From: Pantoea anthophila
GTDB taxonomy: Bacteria > Pseudomonadota > Gammaproteobacteria > Enterobacterales > Enterobacteriaceae
Direction: 5' to 3'
NCBI RefSeq assembly: GCF_006494375.1
Contig: NZ_VHIZ01000026.1
Span: 16,099 to 80,098, forward strand
Length of the DNA: 64,000 bases
Each line of letters begins with the position of its first letter. Position 1 is the stretch's first letter. Position numbers and translations under genes: made by a program. Below, one piece after another: positions 42,315 to 52,160 of the stretch. Below the pieces are notes generated by a model, which worked only from the letters and a program-made list of their open reading frames with translations, had not been told where the DNA came from and searched no databases.

Positions 42315-42343
42315 AAAAAAAAAGCAGCGGTATTAACCGCTGC
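42315..42343 (-). terminator. Terminator after flhDC
   Basis: GCAGCGG / CCGCTGC stem around TTAAT-type loop, followed by nine T on the minus strand, about 30 bases past the flhC stop. It separates flhDC from the motA transcript. Confidence 0.9.
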
Positions 42344-42370
42344 TGGATGGCTTCCACAGTGCGAACAAAC

Positions 42371-42949
42371 TTAAACGGCGTGTTTAACCTGTTCATCCAG
42401 CAGTTGTGGAAACATATCGGCAGATTCTGCAGAAAGTTTACGTCTTTTTACGGCACGTGATGGTGGCTGGCACAGGCTGCAGGTAAAGCTGCCAACCGGC
42501 TGATGTGCATGGTTAATAAAGCTGCCATTGCAGCATTTGCAGTCAGCCAGTTCCAGCATGCCACTTTCAACAAATCGGACCAGGGTCCAGGCGCGGGTCA
42601 GCGCCAACAGCGGGCCCTCGTCCGATTGCGGACACTGCTCAAGGTATAACCGGTAGGCTTTGATGACGGCATCGACGCCACTGCACAGGCCGGTTTTCAG
42701 CAAAAATTTCCAGGCGTTACAGAACATGGAAGCGTGGATGTTCTGCTCCCAGGTCATGAACCAGTCCGTGGAGAACGGCAGCATGCCTTTTGGCGGCGGG
42801 CTGCCACGCAGTTCTTTATAGAGCTTAATCAGACGACCCCGGCTCAGCTGGGTTTCGCTCTCTAACATCTGTAAGCGTGCACCTAACGAGATCAACTCCA
42901 TTGCGAGCTGAATGTCACGCGCTTCCTGAACAATACTTTTCTCACTCAT
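42371..42949 (-). CDS. flhC: Flagellar master regulator subunit FlhC
   Basis: 192 residues, same length as E. coli. DNA-binding partner in the FlhD4C2 activator of class II flagellar genes. The zinc site of four Cys is visible (CKCCNGSFI...FTCSLCQ, ~137-160). Overlaps the end of flhD by 4 nt, so it is coupled. Confidence 0.97.
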   Translation of the reverse strand: MSEKSIVQEARDIQLAMELISLGARLQMLESETQLSRGRLIKLYKELRGSPPPKGMLPFSTDWFMTWEQNIHASMFCNAWKFLLKTGLCSGVDAVIKAYRLYLEQCPQSDEGPLLALTRAWTLVRFVESGMLELADCKCCNGSFINHAHQPVGSFTCSLCQPPSRAVKRRKLSAESADMFPQLLDEQVKHAV

Positions 42950-43299
42950 GACATTGCTCTCTTTTTAGCAGGCAGATCTTCTTTAGACGCATTACGCAGT
43001 AAACGGCTGGATAATAAAATGCCGGTATGAATCTGCTGTAAATCATCCACGCGGGATTCCTGCGTCAGGCGATTAATCGTGCTGCTGTCGGTAAAACGAA
43101 ACTGGCAAACCAGCTGATTGGTTTCCGCCATTTTTACCATTTCAGGCAATGTTAATTCTGATAATGCATTCGCCATTTTTTCGTCAATGCCGAGGCGAAA
43201 CATTGCAGAAGCTTTATCCTGGTTAATTAAACGCTGCGCAAGCAGTAAATAAGACAAGTTGAGATCGTAAATATGTTTCAGTACTTCAGAGGTGCCCAT
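42946..43299 (-). CDS. flhD: Flagellar master regulator subunit FlhD
   Basis: 117 residues. Small helical protein, [25 protein letters not shown], identical in layout to E. coli FlhD. With FlhC it activates flhB, flhA and other class II operons through sigma-70. The long upstream region (about 1 kb) has a CRP palindrome, consistent with cAMP control. Confidence 0.97.
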   Translation of the reverse strand: MGTSEVLKHIYDLNLSYLLLAQRLINQDKASAMFRLGIDEKMANALSELTLPEMVKMAETNQLVCQFRFTDSSTINRLTQESRVDDLQQIHTGILLSSRLLRNASKEDLPAKKRAMS

Positions 43300-43602
43300 T
43301 ATTTTCCATCCTGAGAGATGCGACGTAACTGTATCGCAGAATAAGATCTGCGGTTCGAGCTGCTGTTTGATAAATCAAAAGATGGCAAAAAAATTTCACA
43401 TAAATTTGATGTCACTGTTTTTCGCCTTCTGTTTTTTGTGAGTTTCAGACCCACCGAAGGTCGAAAATCCATGCCATTTTATTTTCGAGTTCCGGACATC
43501 TTCCGTGACGCCTTCTTACTTTTTTTAGGACTATTCCGAAAACAACGCAAATCTATATCGTCTGATTTCGGGTTACAACGACAGCCAGGAGAAATTTTAG
43601 AT

Positions 43603-43626
43603 AAAGTGTGACGCAGATCACACTTT
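43603..43626. promoter_or_regulatory. CRP-binding site upstream of flhDC
   Basis: AAAGTGTGA-CGCAGA-TCACACTTT is a perfect palindrome with 9-bp arms and contains the CRP core TGTGA-N6-TCACA. It lies ~305 bp upstream of the flhD start codon, consistent with a long 5' leader as in E. coli. Confidence 0.9.
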
Positions 43627-43783
43627 TAAGGCAAATTTCTTCAGCAACCCTTTACCATTGCTTATCGAGTGGTCATTTTTTGATCAAAAAAGAGCGATTT
43701 TAAGTCCAATTTGTCCTGAGAAAGGTTTAATAGGGGGTAAAAGCAGCGTTATTCGACGGTTTGCGCAGTCCGGAATGAATAAT

Positions 43784-43806
43784 GGGTGTTAATCGTTTTA
43801 ACACCC
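43784..43806. repeat. Perfect inverted repeat in the flhDC upstream region
   Basis: GGGTGTTAA, a 5-nt loop, then TTAACACCC (perfect 9-bp arms). It could be an operator or a short hairpin; no regulator can be named. Confidence 0.5.
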
Positions 43807-44264
43807 TATTTAGAACCATTTAAAGATGAGTAATCAGCATTTTATGCTGAAATTCAGGCCGGGTATTTGCTGTGAAATTAGTTACTTAAGGGGAGCAACG
43901 CTGCGGGTATGTAAATAAATCGTCAGGGTATAACGGCTGTGAGAAGGCCTTCTGACAACCTGGCGTTAACAGTGACAAGGGGTCGCTAAGGAACCGGCAC
44001 CTGATGTAACAAGGGTTTACATAAGAAAGCCGAATGAGTTGAGGGGTACGCATACGATGGCACTATGAGTATCGGCACGTCGGGCTAAAACTTGAGTTAA
44101 AAAGGTAAAGAAAGCGGATAAGCCCCACAGCGCGGGATTTCTGCGTGGGTTGCATTTATCGGGCCAGCCTCACGCCCTGATCGGCCTGCCAGACGCAATG
44201 CGCCGAAAACGGCGTATCAGACAAGTTGTGGTGCTTGCGGAAAGGTTTGAAAAGCGGTGGGACG

Positions 44265-44301
44265 AAAAACGGCGGCGATATCGCAGGGATATCGCCGCCG
44301 T
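44265..44301 (-). terminator. Terminator after otsA
   Basis: A perfect 14-bp stem (ACGGCGGCGATATC / GATATCGCCGCCGT) with a 5-nt loop, then TTTT on the minus strand, 12 bases past the otsA stop. Confidence 0.9.
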
Positions 44302-44312
44302 TGTTAATGAGG

Positions 44313-45749
44313 TCAGGCGAGTTTCGGGAAGGTCGCGACCTTATTATCGGTGCCGTGGTCAGCGCTGCGCGGGGAAATGGCTTCCAGGTCTTTCAGGAAG
44401 TTTTCACGCCAGGCGGTGATATCGTTCTTACGCAATACCGCCATCATGTCGTTGTAGCGCGAGATCCTTTCCGTCCGCGGCATGGTAATCGCTTTATCCA
44501 GTGCCGCTGCCACTTCATCGCGGTCATAAGGGTTCACGATCAACGCTGAGGTCAGCTCGTTGGCGGCCCCGGCAAAGCGGGAGAGCACCAGAACGCCGGG
44601 ATCGTCCGGGTCCTGAGCGGCGACATACTCTTTAGCGACCAGGTTCATCCCGTCACGCAGCGGCGTGACCAGGCCGACGTCAGTCAGGCGGAAGATTTTC
44701 ATCAGCAGGCGACGGTCAAAATGCTGGTTAAGGTAGTAAAGCGGGGTCCAGCCCAGCGTACCGTACTTACCGTTGATACGCCCGGCTTCGGTCTCCAGCT
44801 GATGACGGATATCCTGATACGCCTGCACATCTCCGCGCGAAGTCGGGGCAATCTGCGAGTAGCGGATTTTGCCGCGATGCTGCGGGAAGTTCTCCAGCAG
44901 CGCTTCGTAAGCCAGAAAACGCTCCGGCAGACCTTTGGAATAGTCGAGACGCTCACAGGCGATAATGTTGCGCGCATCGCCCAGCTCTTTTTTCATCGCC
45001 GCCATCTTAGGCGGCAGAGGTCCTTCGGCCATCTCTTTAATACTGTCCGGCTCAATCCCGATAGGGTAAACCTCAGTCATAAAGGTATTGCCAAAGGCGC
45101 GGTGCTTTTTATCGCCCTTATTCTGCAACTGCGTTAGCTGGCTGACGCTGTCGAGGAAGGCCACGCGGTCAGATTCGGTCTGGAAGCCGAGCAGATCATA
45201 CTCGCACAGCATTTCCAGCAGCTCTTTATGCGGCGGCAGGGCATTGAATATTTCCGGGGTCGGGAACGGAATATGCAGGAAGAAACCAATGCGGTTATTA
45301 ATGCCTGCACGGCGCAGCGCGGCGGCAAACGGTAAAAAGTGATAATCGTGGATCCAGACAATATCATCAGGCTTAATCAGCGGTTTCAGACGCTGCGCAA
45401 CCATATCGTTTACGTCACAATACCCTTCCCAGGCTTCACGCTGGAACTGCACCAAATCGAGACGATAATGGAAAGCGGGCCAGATGACGGTATTGGAGAA
45501 CTGGCAATAGTAGAGATCATATTCGTTCTGGTTAAGCGGGAAGGAGGCATACTCAATGCCCTCATGTTCCTGAACGCTGACCTGCTCCTCTTCTTCACCA
45601 GAAAACTCGCTGATTTCACCGTTCCAGCCAAACCACAATCCACCCGTGCTTTTCAGGGCATCGAGGATGCCGACGGCCAAACCGCCTGCACTGGTTTTAG
45701 ACCCATCTGGCATGGCGACACGGTTAGATACAACCACTAAACGACTCAT
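44313..45749 (-). CDS. otsA: Trehalose-6-phosphate synthase OtsA
   Basis: 478 residues (E. coli 474). GT20 glycosyltransferase making trehalose-6-phosphate from UDP-glucose and glucose-6-phosphate, a cytosolic osmoprotectant route. Conserved: RLVVVSNRVA, SAGGLAVGILDAL, IWIHDYHFLPFAAAL, ERLDYSKGLPER and TPLRDGMNLVAKEYVAAQ. Its start is in the otsB stop (ATGA). The otsBA pair is osmotically and sigma-S regulated in E. coli; no box is identified here. Confidence 0.97.
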   Translation of the reverse strand: MSRLVVVSNRVAMPDGSKTSAGGLAVGILDALKSTGGLWFGWNGEISEFSGEEEEQVSVQEHEGIEYASFPLNQNEYDLYYCQFSNTVIWPAFHYRLDLVQFQREAWEGYCDVNDMVAQRLKPLIKPDDIVWIHDYHFLPFAAALRRAGINNRIGFFLHIPFPTPEIFNALPPHKELLEMLCEYDLLGFQTESDRVAFLDSVSQLTQLQNKGDKKHRAFGNTFMTEVYPIGIEPDSIKEMAEGPLPPKMAAMKKELGDARNIIACERLDYSKGLPERFLAYEALLENFPQHRGKIRYSQIAPTSRGDVQAYQDIRHQLETEAGRINGKYGTLGWTPLYYLNQHFDRRLLMKIFRLTDVGLVTPLRDGMNLVAKEYVAAQDPDDPGVLVLSRFAGAANELTSALIVNPYDRDEVAAALDKAITMPRTERISRYNDMMAVLRKNDITAWRENFLKDLEAISPRSADHGTDNKVATFPKLA

Positions 45750-46534
45750 AACCTAAACTCCTTACCGACGTTGTCTTGCTCTAATAGTAATAATGTTTTT
45801 TCCAGCCAGCCGTAAACCGCATCGACATCAGTAAGCCGATAATGGGCCTGGCTGGAACCTTCACCGACCTTAATCGAGATGCCCTGCTGCGCGTTAACCG
45901 CCACAAAGCCCTTCTCGTCGGTCAAATCGTCACCGATAAAAACGGGGGTACGTCCGGCAAACGGGGCCTGCTGCATAAGGTCGCTGATCGCAGCGCCCTT
46001 ATCGATGCCTGCCGGTTTAATTTCAACGACACATTTCCCCGGCTGCAGAGCCAGTCCGGGAAAACGCTTCACGGACTGTTCGGCCAGTCGCATCACATCC
46101 TGCTCATGCTGCATCGCCTGGCGATAGTGGAGCGCAAAGGCCATGCCTTTTACCTCCAGCTGCGTACCAGGCCAGCCTGCCATGGCATCCTGCAGTTCCT
46201 GCCGGAGCGCCTGCTCGACCTCGGCGGGCAGGCTGATGCGATGCAGCTCACCCTGCGCATTGCGGCGCTCTGCACCATGGACGCCCGCAGCGGGTCCATG
46301 CCAGGGCGCGGCCAGCGCATCAAGCTGTGCAATGGGTCTGCCGGAAACCAGCGCGAGGGCACCCTGACACTGGTCAGAAAGCTGTTGCAGTTGTGCGATG
46401 ACCTGCTGAGGAATGAATACCGCTTCGGGACGGGACTGTATCGCTGCCAGCGTGCCGTCGACATCAAAAAAGAAGGCGTACTGTACGCTGCGTAATGCCG
46501 GATACGTGGGATGTGTCTCTTCCACCTGGGTCAC
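45746..46534 (-). CDS. otsB: Trehalose-6-phosphate phosphatase OtsB
   Basis: 262 residues (E. coli 266), HAD superfamily. Motif I FFFDVDGTLA supplies the nucleophile Asp; SGRPIAQLDAL (motif II region) and FIGDDLTDEKGF (motif IV) are present. The start is GTG at 46534 with AGGAG 8 nt upstream; an ATG 16 codons further upstream has no ribosome site and would extend past the family start. First gene of otsBA. Confidence 0.93.
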   Translation of the reverse strand: MTQVEETHPTYPALRSVQYAFFFDVDGTLAAIQSRPEAVFIPQQVIAQLQQLSDQCQGALALVSGRPIAQLDALAAPWHGPAAGVHGAERRNAQGELHRISLPAEVEQALRQELQDAMAGWPGTQLEVKGMAFALHYRQAMQHEQDVMRLAEQSVKRFPGLALQPGKCVVEIKPAGIDKGAAISDLMQQAPFAGRTPVFIGDDLTDEKGFVAVNAQQGISIKVGEGSSQAHYRLTDVDAVYGWLEKTLLLLEQDNVGKEFRL

Positions 46535-46921
46535 GTCACTTCTCCTGAAAATCAGATTTAATAAAACATTGAGTTGAAACAAGAATGTCCTGACGCAGTC
46601 AGGTCAGCAAGCGGGAAATTCTGATAAAGCGGTGATTGAGGGGCAAAGCTGGGTGAATAGATAGGTCACTCTCCTCAAACGTGCAAACGCGTTGCTGACA
46701 ATACTGACTCACTGAGAACATCTTCAGATTAAGTGTAGTCATTAATAGGGGTAATGCCAGAAAGATGCACTTTTCATGCCAGCCGCTGCGGTTAAGTAAG
46801 CAGAAAAGTAGCCAAAACAGGAGGCGTGCTGTTTCCCCCGCTGCCCCGCAGGGCCAGTGCTGACCGGAGCTGCGGCCGTTTCGCTTCGGGGATCCGGCGG
46901 CCTGAAACGAAGCTTAAGCTT
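46535..46921. other. Divergent regulatory region between otsB and eptA
   Basis: About 390 bp that should carry both promoters. No gene; short frames here lack ribosome sites. The right end contains a PmrA-type box (46922-46938) and an extra half-site CTTAAG at 46913-46918. Confidence 0.45.
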
Positions 46922-46938
46922 CTTAAGGTATTCCTAAT
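46922..46938 (+). promoter_or_regulatory. Candidate BasR (PmrA) box upstream of eptA
   Basis: CTTAAG-GTATT-CCTAAT fits the PmrA box (two CTTAAT-like half-sites with 11-bp periodicity), 51 bp upstream of the eptA start. Autoregulation of eptA-basRS through this box is the known enterobacterial logic; here it is inferred from sequence. Confidence 0.7.
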
Positions 46939-46988
46939 ATTGAAAGCGCACTCTCAGCACACTTTCCTTTCCTCGGGTGCCTGCACAC

Positions 46989-48620
46989 ATGGCGTTTACA
47001 CTGAAGAGGCCGCTGATTAGCCGCCTGACTCTGCTCCTCCTGGCGGCGATCTATATCGCGGTTTTCCTTAATCTGGTCTATTACCGTCAGGTGCTGGCGG
47101 TGATGCCGCTGACGAGCCTGCATACCACGCTGGTGTTTTTATCCATGCCGCTGGTCGCCTTCAGCGTCATCAATATCGTGCTTACGCTGGCCTCATTTTT
47201 CTGGCTGGATCGCCTGCTGGCGGCGCTCTTTATTCTGCTCTCCGCGTCGGCGCAGTACTTTATCCATACCTACAACATCGTGATCGATCGCTCGATGATC
47301 ACCAACATGATGGATACCACCGCTTCCGAGTCTTTTGCCCTGCTGACACCGCAGCTGCTCCTCACCCTGCTCACCTCAGGCGTGCTGATGGCGCTGATGA
47401 TCTTCTGGCCGCGGATAAAACGGCAGCAGTGGCGCGGGGTGCTGGCACGCCTGCTCAGCATTGTGCTGTCAGCGGCGCTGATCGCGCTGATCGCCCTGCT
47501 CTTCTATAAGGATTACGCCTCGCTGTTCCGCAACAACCGCGAGCTGGTCAAAGCGCTGAGCCCCTCTAACAGCATCGCCGCCACGCTCTCCTGGTATAAG
47601 CATCATGAGTTGCAGAATGTGCCGCTGGTACGGATCGGTGAAGATGCCCATCTGAACGCCAGCCACAGCCGGGGCAAACCGAACCTGACGATTGTGGTGC
47701 TGGGTGAAACCTCACGCGCGCAGAATTTCTCGCTGGGCGGATATGACCGGCTGACCAATCCCCTGCTGGCGAAAGATGATGTGATTTACTTCCCGCATAC
47801 CACCTCATGCGGTACGGCCACGGCGGTGTCCGTGCCCTGTATGTTTTCCAACATGCCGCGCGCCCACTATGATGATGTGCTGGCGGCCCATGAAGAGGGG
47901 GTGCTGGATGTCATTCAGCGCGCCGGGGTCAGCGTGTTGTGGAATGAGAATGACGGTGGCTGTAAGGGGGCCTGCGATCGCGTGCCGCATCAGGATATGA
48001 CCAGCCTGAACCTGCCGGGCATGTGTATTGAGGGCGAATGTTATGATGACGTGCTGTTCCACGGCCTGGATGAGTACATCAGCCAGTTAAAGGGCAACGC
48101 GATTATCGTTCTGCACACCATAGGCAGTCATGGCCCGACCTACAGCCATCGCTACCCGCCACAGTTCCGTCAGTTTGAGCCGACCTGTGATACGAATCAG
48201 ATTCAGGACTGTTCACAGCAGCAGTTGATCAACACCTATGACAATACGCTGCTCAATGTGGATCACATCGTGGATAAGGCGATTGGCGTGCTGCGTGCGC
48301 ATCAGGATCGCTTTACCACCAGCCTGGTCTATCTCTCTGACCACGGCGAGTCGCTGGGAGAAAACGGGGCTTACCTGCATGGCCTGCCCTATGCGATAGC
48401 GCCCGATACGCAGAAGCATGTGCCGCTGCTGATCTGGCTCTCCCCGGATTATCAGCAGCGTTATGCGGTTAACCGCACCTGCCTGAATAAACTGGCGGCG
48501 ACAGACGATTTCTCACAGGATAATCTGTTCTCAACGCTGCTGGGATTAACCGGCACCGCAACCCACGAATATGTGCCTGCGGATGATATTTTGACGTCGT
48601 GTCGGAGCCAACACGAATGA
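46989..48620 (+). CDS. eptA: Lipid A phosphoethanolamine transferase EptA
   Basis: 543 residues, inner-membrane sulfatase-fold enzyme that adds phosphoethanolamine to lipid A, reducing binding of cationic peptides such as polymyxin. Five N-terminal spans then a periplasmic catalytic domain. Metal/catalytic residues: Glu in [11 protein letters not shown], Thr in [17 protein letters not shown] and Asp-His in [13 protein letters not shown]. Paired Cys (CKGAC, CIEGEC) support the fold. The ATG at 46989 was chosen over an upstream GTG. It overlaps basR by 4 nt, as in the pmrCAB operon. Confidence 0.94.
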   Translation: MAFTLKRPLISRLTLLLLAAIYIAVFLNLVYYRQVLAVMPLTSLHTTLVFLSMPLVAFSVINIVLTLASFFWLDRLLAALFILLSASAQYFIHTYNIVIDRSMITNMMDTTASESFALLTPQLLLTLLTSGVLMALMIFWPRIKRQQWRGVLARLLSIVLSAALIALIALLFYKDYASLFRNNRELVKALSPSNSIAATLSWYKHHELQNVPLVRIGEDAHLNASHSRGKPNLTIVVLGETSRAQNFSLGGYDRLTNPLLAKDDVIYFPHTTSCGTATAVSVPCMFSNMPRAHYDDVLAAHEEGVLDVIQRAGVSVLWNENDGGCKGACDRVPHQDMTSLNLPGMCIEGECYDDVLFHGLDEYISQLKGNAIIVLHTIGSHGPTYSHRYPPQFRQFEPTCDTNQIQDCSQQQLINTYDNTLLNVDHIVDKAIGVLRAHQDRFTTSLVYLSDHGESLGENGAYLHGLPYAIAPDTQKHVPLLIWLSPDYQQRYAVNRTCLNKLAATDDFSQDNLFSTLLGLTGTATHEYVPADDILTSCRSQHE

Positions 48621-49297
48621 AGATACTGATAGTGGAAGATGACGCCCTGCTGCTGCAGGGTCTGATACTGGCGCTGGAAGGTGAAGGTTATGTCTGCGAT
48701 GGCGTCACCAGCGTACGGGATGCGGAAGCGCATTATGCCAGCGGCCTCTACAGTCTGGTGGTGCTGGATCTCGGCCTGCCGGACGAGGATGGACTGCACT
48801 TCCTGATCCGTCTGCGGCGGCAGAAGAAGATGACCCCGGTCCTCATCCTCACCGCCCGCGACACCATCAGCGAACGCATTGCCGGACTGGACGCGGGTGC
48901 CGATGATTATCTGATCAAACCGTTCTCGCTGGATGAGCTGCTGGCGCGCATCCGTGCGCTGATCCGCCGCCACGTCAATCAGGGCGACAGTCAGGTCAGA
49001 GTGGGCGCGCTGGCGCTGGATATGACCCACCGTCAGATCACGCTCAGCGATGAGCTGCTGGATCTCACCCCCAAAGAGTTTGCGATCCTGTCACGGCTGA
49101 TGCTGAAGGCCGGCAATCCGGTTCACCGCGAAATTCTCTACCAGGATATCTATAACTGGGAGACCGAGCCGTCGACCAATACGCTGGAAGTTCATATTCA
49201 TAATCTGCGCGACAAAATCGGCAAAAGCGCCATCCGCACCGTACGCGGATTTGGTTATGCGCTGGTCACGCAGGAGACCCCGCGCGAGGCAACATGA
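48617..49297 (+). CDS. basR: Response regulator BasR (PmrA)
   Basis: 226 residues. OmpR-class regulator: receiver with phospho-Asp51 ([12 protein letters not shown]) and Lys in LIKPFSL, C-terminal winged helix ([18 protein letters not shown]... TVRGFGYAL). The protein is highly similar to E. coli BasR throughout. It starts in the eptA stop codon (ATGA) and overlaps basS by 4 nt. Confidence 0.95.
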   Translation: MKILIVEDDALLLQGLILALEGEGYVCDGVTSVRDAEAHYASGLYSLVVLDLGLPDEDGLHFLIRLRRQKKMTPVLILTARDTISERIAGLDAGADDYLIKPFSLDELLARIRALIRRHVNQGDSQVRVGALALDMTHRQITLSDELLDLTPKEFAILSRLMLKAGNPVHREILYQDIYNWETEPSTNTLEVHIHNLRDKIGKSAIRTVRGFGYALVTQETPREAT

Positions 49298-50352
49298 CAG
49301 GACGATTCGATCACCGCAGTATGCGCTTTCGCCTGATCCTGACTATCGGCCTGATCCTGCTGGTCTTTCAGGTGATCAGCGTGGTCTGGCTCTGGCATGA
49401 GAGTAAAGAGCAGATTCAGTTTCTGGTGGAAGCGCAGCTGCAGAAGCGCAACATGGACAGCCACGTCAAGCGCGAGGTCCATGAAGCGGTCGCCAGCCTG
49501 GCGGTGCCGAGCCTGGTGATGATTACGCTGACGCTGCTGCTCTGCTACCAGGCGGTGAAATGGATCACCCGGCCGCTCTATCAGCTACAGCGTGAGCTGG
49601 AAAGTCGGGGTGAAGATAATCTCCACCCCATCACCTGCCACAGTCAGGTTCATGAAATCGAGGCGGTCACCCTGGCGATCAATCAGTTGGTGGCGCGCCT
49701 TAACACCAGCCTGGAGCGTGAACGTCTGTTCACCGCCGATGTGGCGCATGAGCTGCGCACGCCGCTGGCCGGCTTACGGCTGCATCTGGAGTTAATCGAG
49801 CGCAACAGCGATGTGAAAGTGCAGCCGCTGGTGCAGCGACTGGATCAGATGACGCACAGCGTCTCGCAGCTTTTAAGTCTGGCGCGCGCCGGCCAGTCCT
49901 TTACCTCCGGCACCTACCAGAACGTGGGACTGATTGCAGATGTGATCCTGCCGATGGAGGCGGAGCTGAGTATCATGCTGGAGGCGCATCAGCAGACGCT
50001 GCTGCTCGATCTGCCGGAGGAGCAGTTTGTGCGCGGGGATGCGACGCTGCTGAAGATGCTGCTGCGCAACCTGGTCGAGAATGCCCATCGCTACAGCCCG
50101 GACAACAGTACGATCACCGTCCAGCTGCTCGCGTCTCCGCAACCGATGCTGGTGGTGGAAGATCAGGGGCCGGGCATTGATGAGAGTAAAAGTGGTGAGC
50201 TGAGTAAAGCGTTTATCCGCATGGACAGCCGCTACGGCGGCATCGGACTTGGGCTGAGCATTGTCAGCCGCATCGTCCAGTTACACCGGTTTCAGTTTTT
50301 TCTGGAGAACCGCCGGGACAGAAGCGGTTGCCGGGCCGTGGTCAGATGTTAG
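49294..50352 (+). CDS. basS: Sensor histidine kinase BasS (PmrB)
   Basis: 352 residues (E. coli 363). Two N-terminal spans (~12-34, ~66-88) with a short periplasmic loop, HAMP, phospho-His152 in [16 protein letters not shown] box [14 protein letters not shown] and G boxes [19 protein letters not shown]. Responds to Fe(III), Al(III) or mild acid in relatives and phosphorylates BasR. The periplasmic loop ([14 protein letters not shown]...) lacks the ExxE iron motif seen in Salmonella PmrB, at least in obvious form. Confidence 0.94.
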   Translation: MTGRFDHRSMRFRLILTIGLILLVFQVISVVWLWHESKEQIQFLVEAQLQKRNMDSHVKREVHEAVASLAVPSLVMITLTLLLCYQAVKWITRPLYQLQRELESRGEDNLHPITCHSQVHEIEAVTLAINQLVARLNTSLERERLFTADVAHELRTPLAGLRLHLELIERNSDVKVQPLVQRLDQMTHSVSQLLSLARAGQSFTSGTYQNVGLIADVILPMEAELSIMLEAHQQTLLLDLPEEQFVRGDATLLKMLLRNLVENAHRYSPDNSTITVQLLASPQPMLVVEDQGPGIDESKSGELSKAFIRMDSRYGGIGLGLSIVSRIVQLHRFQFFLENRRDRSGCRAVVRC

Positions 50353-50468
50353 GCGCTGAACCAGGCACTGAGGAACAGAATAAGGGTCGCTGCGGTAATC
50401 AGCAGGGCAGCATATTCACTCAGCGGACGCGGAGCCGCAACGGGCAGGGAAGCAGACACAGTTTTCAT
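50349..50468 (-). CDS. Small hydrophobic membrane peptide (39 aa) convergent with basS
   Basis: A 39-codon frame with an excellent ribosome site (GAGGAGGTTACT before ATG). It reads MKTVSASLPVAAPRPLSEYA then one hydrophobic segment ALLITAATLILFLSAWF. It ends overlapping the basS stop by 4 nt on the opposite strand. Not recognised. Small membrane peptides tied to PmrAB regulons exist (for example PmrR), but this sequence is different, and a link is only positional. Confidence 0.6.
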   Translation of the reverse strand: MKTVSASLPVAAPRPLSEYAALLITAATLILFLSAWFSA

Positions 50469-50645
50469 AGTAACCTCCTCAACAGGAGCCGCCAGTATCG
50501 CGACTGCAGATTAAGGAAACATTAAGATCGCGGCGCGGGCGAAAAAATATCCGCGCTGCCCGCCCTCGCCCCTCTGCCTTACCCCCTGCTGCATGCGCTG
50601 CGTGCTCTACACTTAATGGCGACATTCCGTTAAAGGAGTTAAGCC

Positions 50646-51212
50646 ATGAGCCAACGCATGCACAAATATGCCTTTCCGGTCAGTAAAGCCCGTAAATATC
50701 TCGAACCGGGTCCGGTGCTGCTGCTCAGTTCGCAGTACAACAATGAGCAGGACATCATGACGCTCGGCTGGCATACGGTGCTGGAGTTCTCGCCCTCTCT
50801 GGTGGGCTGCATGATTGCCGGTATGAATCACAGCCACGCCCTGATTCGCAACAGTGGCCAGTGCGTCCTCAATATCCCGGCCGCTTCACTGATTGATGAG
50901 GTGGTGGCGGTCGGCAACAGCCACGGCGACCAGCTGGATAAGTTCGCCGCGTTCGGCCTGACGCCGGAGCCGGGTCAGGTGGTCAGCGCCCCCATGATTG
51001 CCGAATGTTTTGCCAGCTTTGAGTGCCAGCTCTATGACGACTCGATGGTGGCTAACTACAACCTGTTTATTTTTGAGATCGTTAAGGCACATGTGGCCGA
51101 ACAGCCCGAATACCCGGCGACCCTGCACTACACCGGCGAAGGCCGCTTCAGCGTGATGAGCGATAAAATGCTGGATAAGAGCGGAGATTTTAAACCGGAG
51201 ATGCTGATCTAG
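50646..51212 (+). CDS. Flavin reductase family protein
   Basis: 188 residues, flavin-binding split-barrel (flavin reductase/DIM6-NTAB) fold: YLEPGPVLLLSSQYNNEQDIMTLGWH and GMNHSHALIRNSGQCVLNIP are the typical FMN-binding strands. Such proteins reduce or carry FMN for oxygenases or act alone. Has GGAG (TAAAGGAGTTAAGCC) before the ATG. Stands alone; substrate or partner unknown. Confidence 0.85.
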   Translation: MSQRMHKYAFPVSKARKYLEPGPVLLLSSQYNNEQDIMTLGWHTVLEFSPSLVGCMIAGMNHSHALIRNSGQCVLNIPAASLIDEVVAVGNSHGDQLDKFAAFGLTPEPGQVVSAPMIAECFASFECQLYDDSMVANYNLFIFEIVKAHVAEQPEYPATLHYTGEGRFSVMSDKMLDKSGDFKPEMLI

Positions 51213-51271
51213 TTGAAAGCTCTCCGCTGCGCCCCCATTCACCTCTTTCGACCTGACAGGAGTAAAATATT

Positions 51272-51805
51272 ATGGCAATCGAATACGCAGTTATCGCGGG
51301 TGGCTGTTTCTGGTGTACCGAAGCGGTCTTTAAGGATGTGATCGGCGTAGAGTCGGTTGAAAGTGGTTATACCGGCGGCGCTCGCCCAAATCCTACCTAT
51401 GAGCAGGTCTGCAGCGGCGCGACCGGCCACGCGGAAGCGATCCGCATTGGGTTTGACCCGGAGCAGGTGAGTTTTGGCGACCTGCTGGATATCAGCTTCG
51501 TGACGCACGATCCGACCCAGCTTAACCGCCAGGGTAACGATATCGGCACTCAGTATCGCTCTGCCATTTTCCCGGCCAATGCTGAGCAGGAAGCGGAAGC
51601 GCGTGCCGCCATTGAACGAGCTCAGGCCGACCATGATGTGCCGGTGGTGACGACCATCGAGCCGCTGAAGGAGTGGTATCCTGCCGAAGCCTATCATCAG
51701 GATTACTGGGAAGGCGCGGGCCAGCGCAACGGCTACTGCATGGCGGTCATCCCGCCGAAGCTGCAGAAGCTGCGCAAAAGCTTCGCTAACCGTGTGAAGA
51801 GCTGA
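51272..51805 (+). CDS. Peptide methionine sulfoxide reductase MsrA (short type)
   Basis: 177 residues. The active-site motif [11 protein letters not shown] (catalytic Cys), and [33 protein letters not shown] and YHQDYW are diagnostic of MsrA, which reduces methionine-S-sulfoxide in proteins. It is shorter than E. coli MsrA (212) and starts at [11 protein letters not shown] with AGGAG upstream, so it is probably the second, non-orthologous MsrA type; symbol left blank. Confidence 0.92.
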   Translation: MAIEYAVIAGGCFWCTEAVFKDVIGVESVESGYTGGARPNPTYEQVCSGATGHAEAIRIGFDPEQVSFGDLLDISFVTHDPTQLNRQGNDIGTQYRSAIFPANAEQEAEARAAIERAQADHDVPVVTTIEPLKEWYPAEAYHQDYWEGAGQRNGYCMAVIPPKLQKLRKSFANRVKS

Positions 51806-51991
51806 TTTCAGCTATCCGCGGGACGGCATCCGGTTTGAGACGTTGCTCAGGATGTCGTCCTGCCCGCTGCCCTGCTCTGTCCCACTGCGCGGACAGGACG
51901 GGAAATCAGGCGGAGAAATGGCCAGTTTCAGGCCGGAATAAATCAATTCGTTCAGAGCTTAAGCGAATAGATCAAAAGAAAAAAATAGTGC
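51806..51991. other. Intergenic region upstream of tRNA-Ser
   Basis: No gene. The last ~45 bp are A-rich and precede the -35 element, so an UP-like element is possible. Confidence 0.4.
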
Positions 51992-52020
51992 TTGACCGTT
52001 TTCAGCCGACTCCCTATAGT
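51992..52020 (+). promoter_or_regulatory. Promoter of tRNA-Ser with stringent discriminator
   Basis: -35 TTGACC, 17-bp spacer and -10 TATAGT lie 40 bp upstream of the tRNA. The bases after the -10 (ACCGCCCCG) form a GC-rich discriminator typical of stable-RNA promoters repressed by ppGpp. Confidence 0.85.
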
Positions 52021-52059
52021 ACCGCCCCGTTGACCCAGCGCGGTCAGCGAAACAAATGT

Positions 52060-52147
52060 GGTGAGGTGTCCGAGTGGCTGAAGGAGCACGCCTGGAAAGT
52101 GTGTATACGGCAACGTATCGGGGGTTCGAATCCCCCTCTCACCGCCA
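52060..52147 (+). tRNA. tRNA-Ser (GGA anticodon)
   Basis: 88 nt including encoded CCA. It has the 7-bp acceptor stem GGTGAGG/CTCACC-type, a long variable arm as expected for serine, T-loop TTCGAAT and the anticodon loop CTGGAAA, giving anticodon GGA that reads UCC and UCU. The sequence is close to E. coli serW/serX. It is monocistronic, and its 3' end is the seed of the tandem repeats behind it. Confidence 0.97.
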
Positions 52148-52160
52148 CATTCTGAAGAAG

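Larger units (their letters stand above)
43300..44264. other. Long leader/regulatory region upstream of flhDC
   Basis: About 965 bp without a convincing gene between flhD and the otsA terminator. It holds the CRP palindrome at 43603-43626 and an inverted repeat at 43784-43806. The AT-rich character and length match the multi-input flhDC promoter of enterobacteria. E. coli uspC and the IS-derived genes found here are absent. Confidence 0.6.

Noticed and set aside
42239..42370. Sigma-28 promoter for motA
   Set aside because: No GCCGATAA-like element with a correctly spaced -35 could be found between the flhDC terminator and motA.
44150..44419. Open frame of 89 residues around the end of otsA
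   Set aside because: It overlaps the otsA terminator and 3' coding end and is rich in Arg as expected for a shadow frame.
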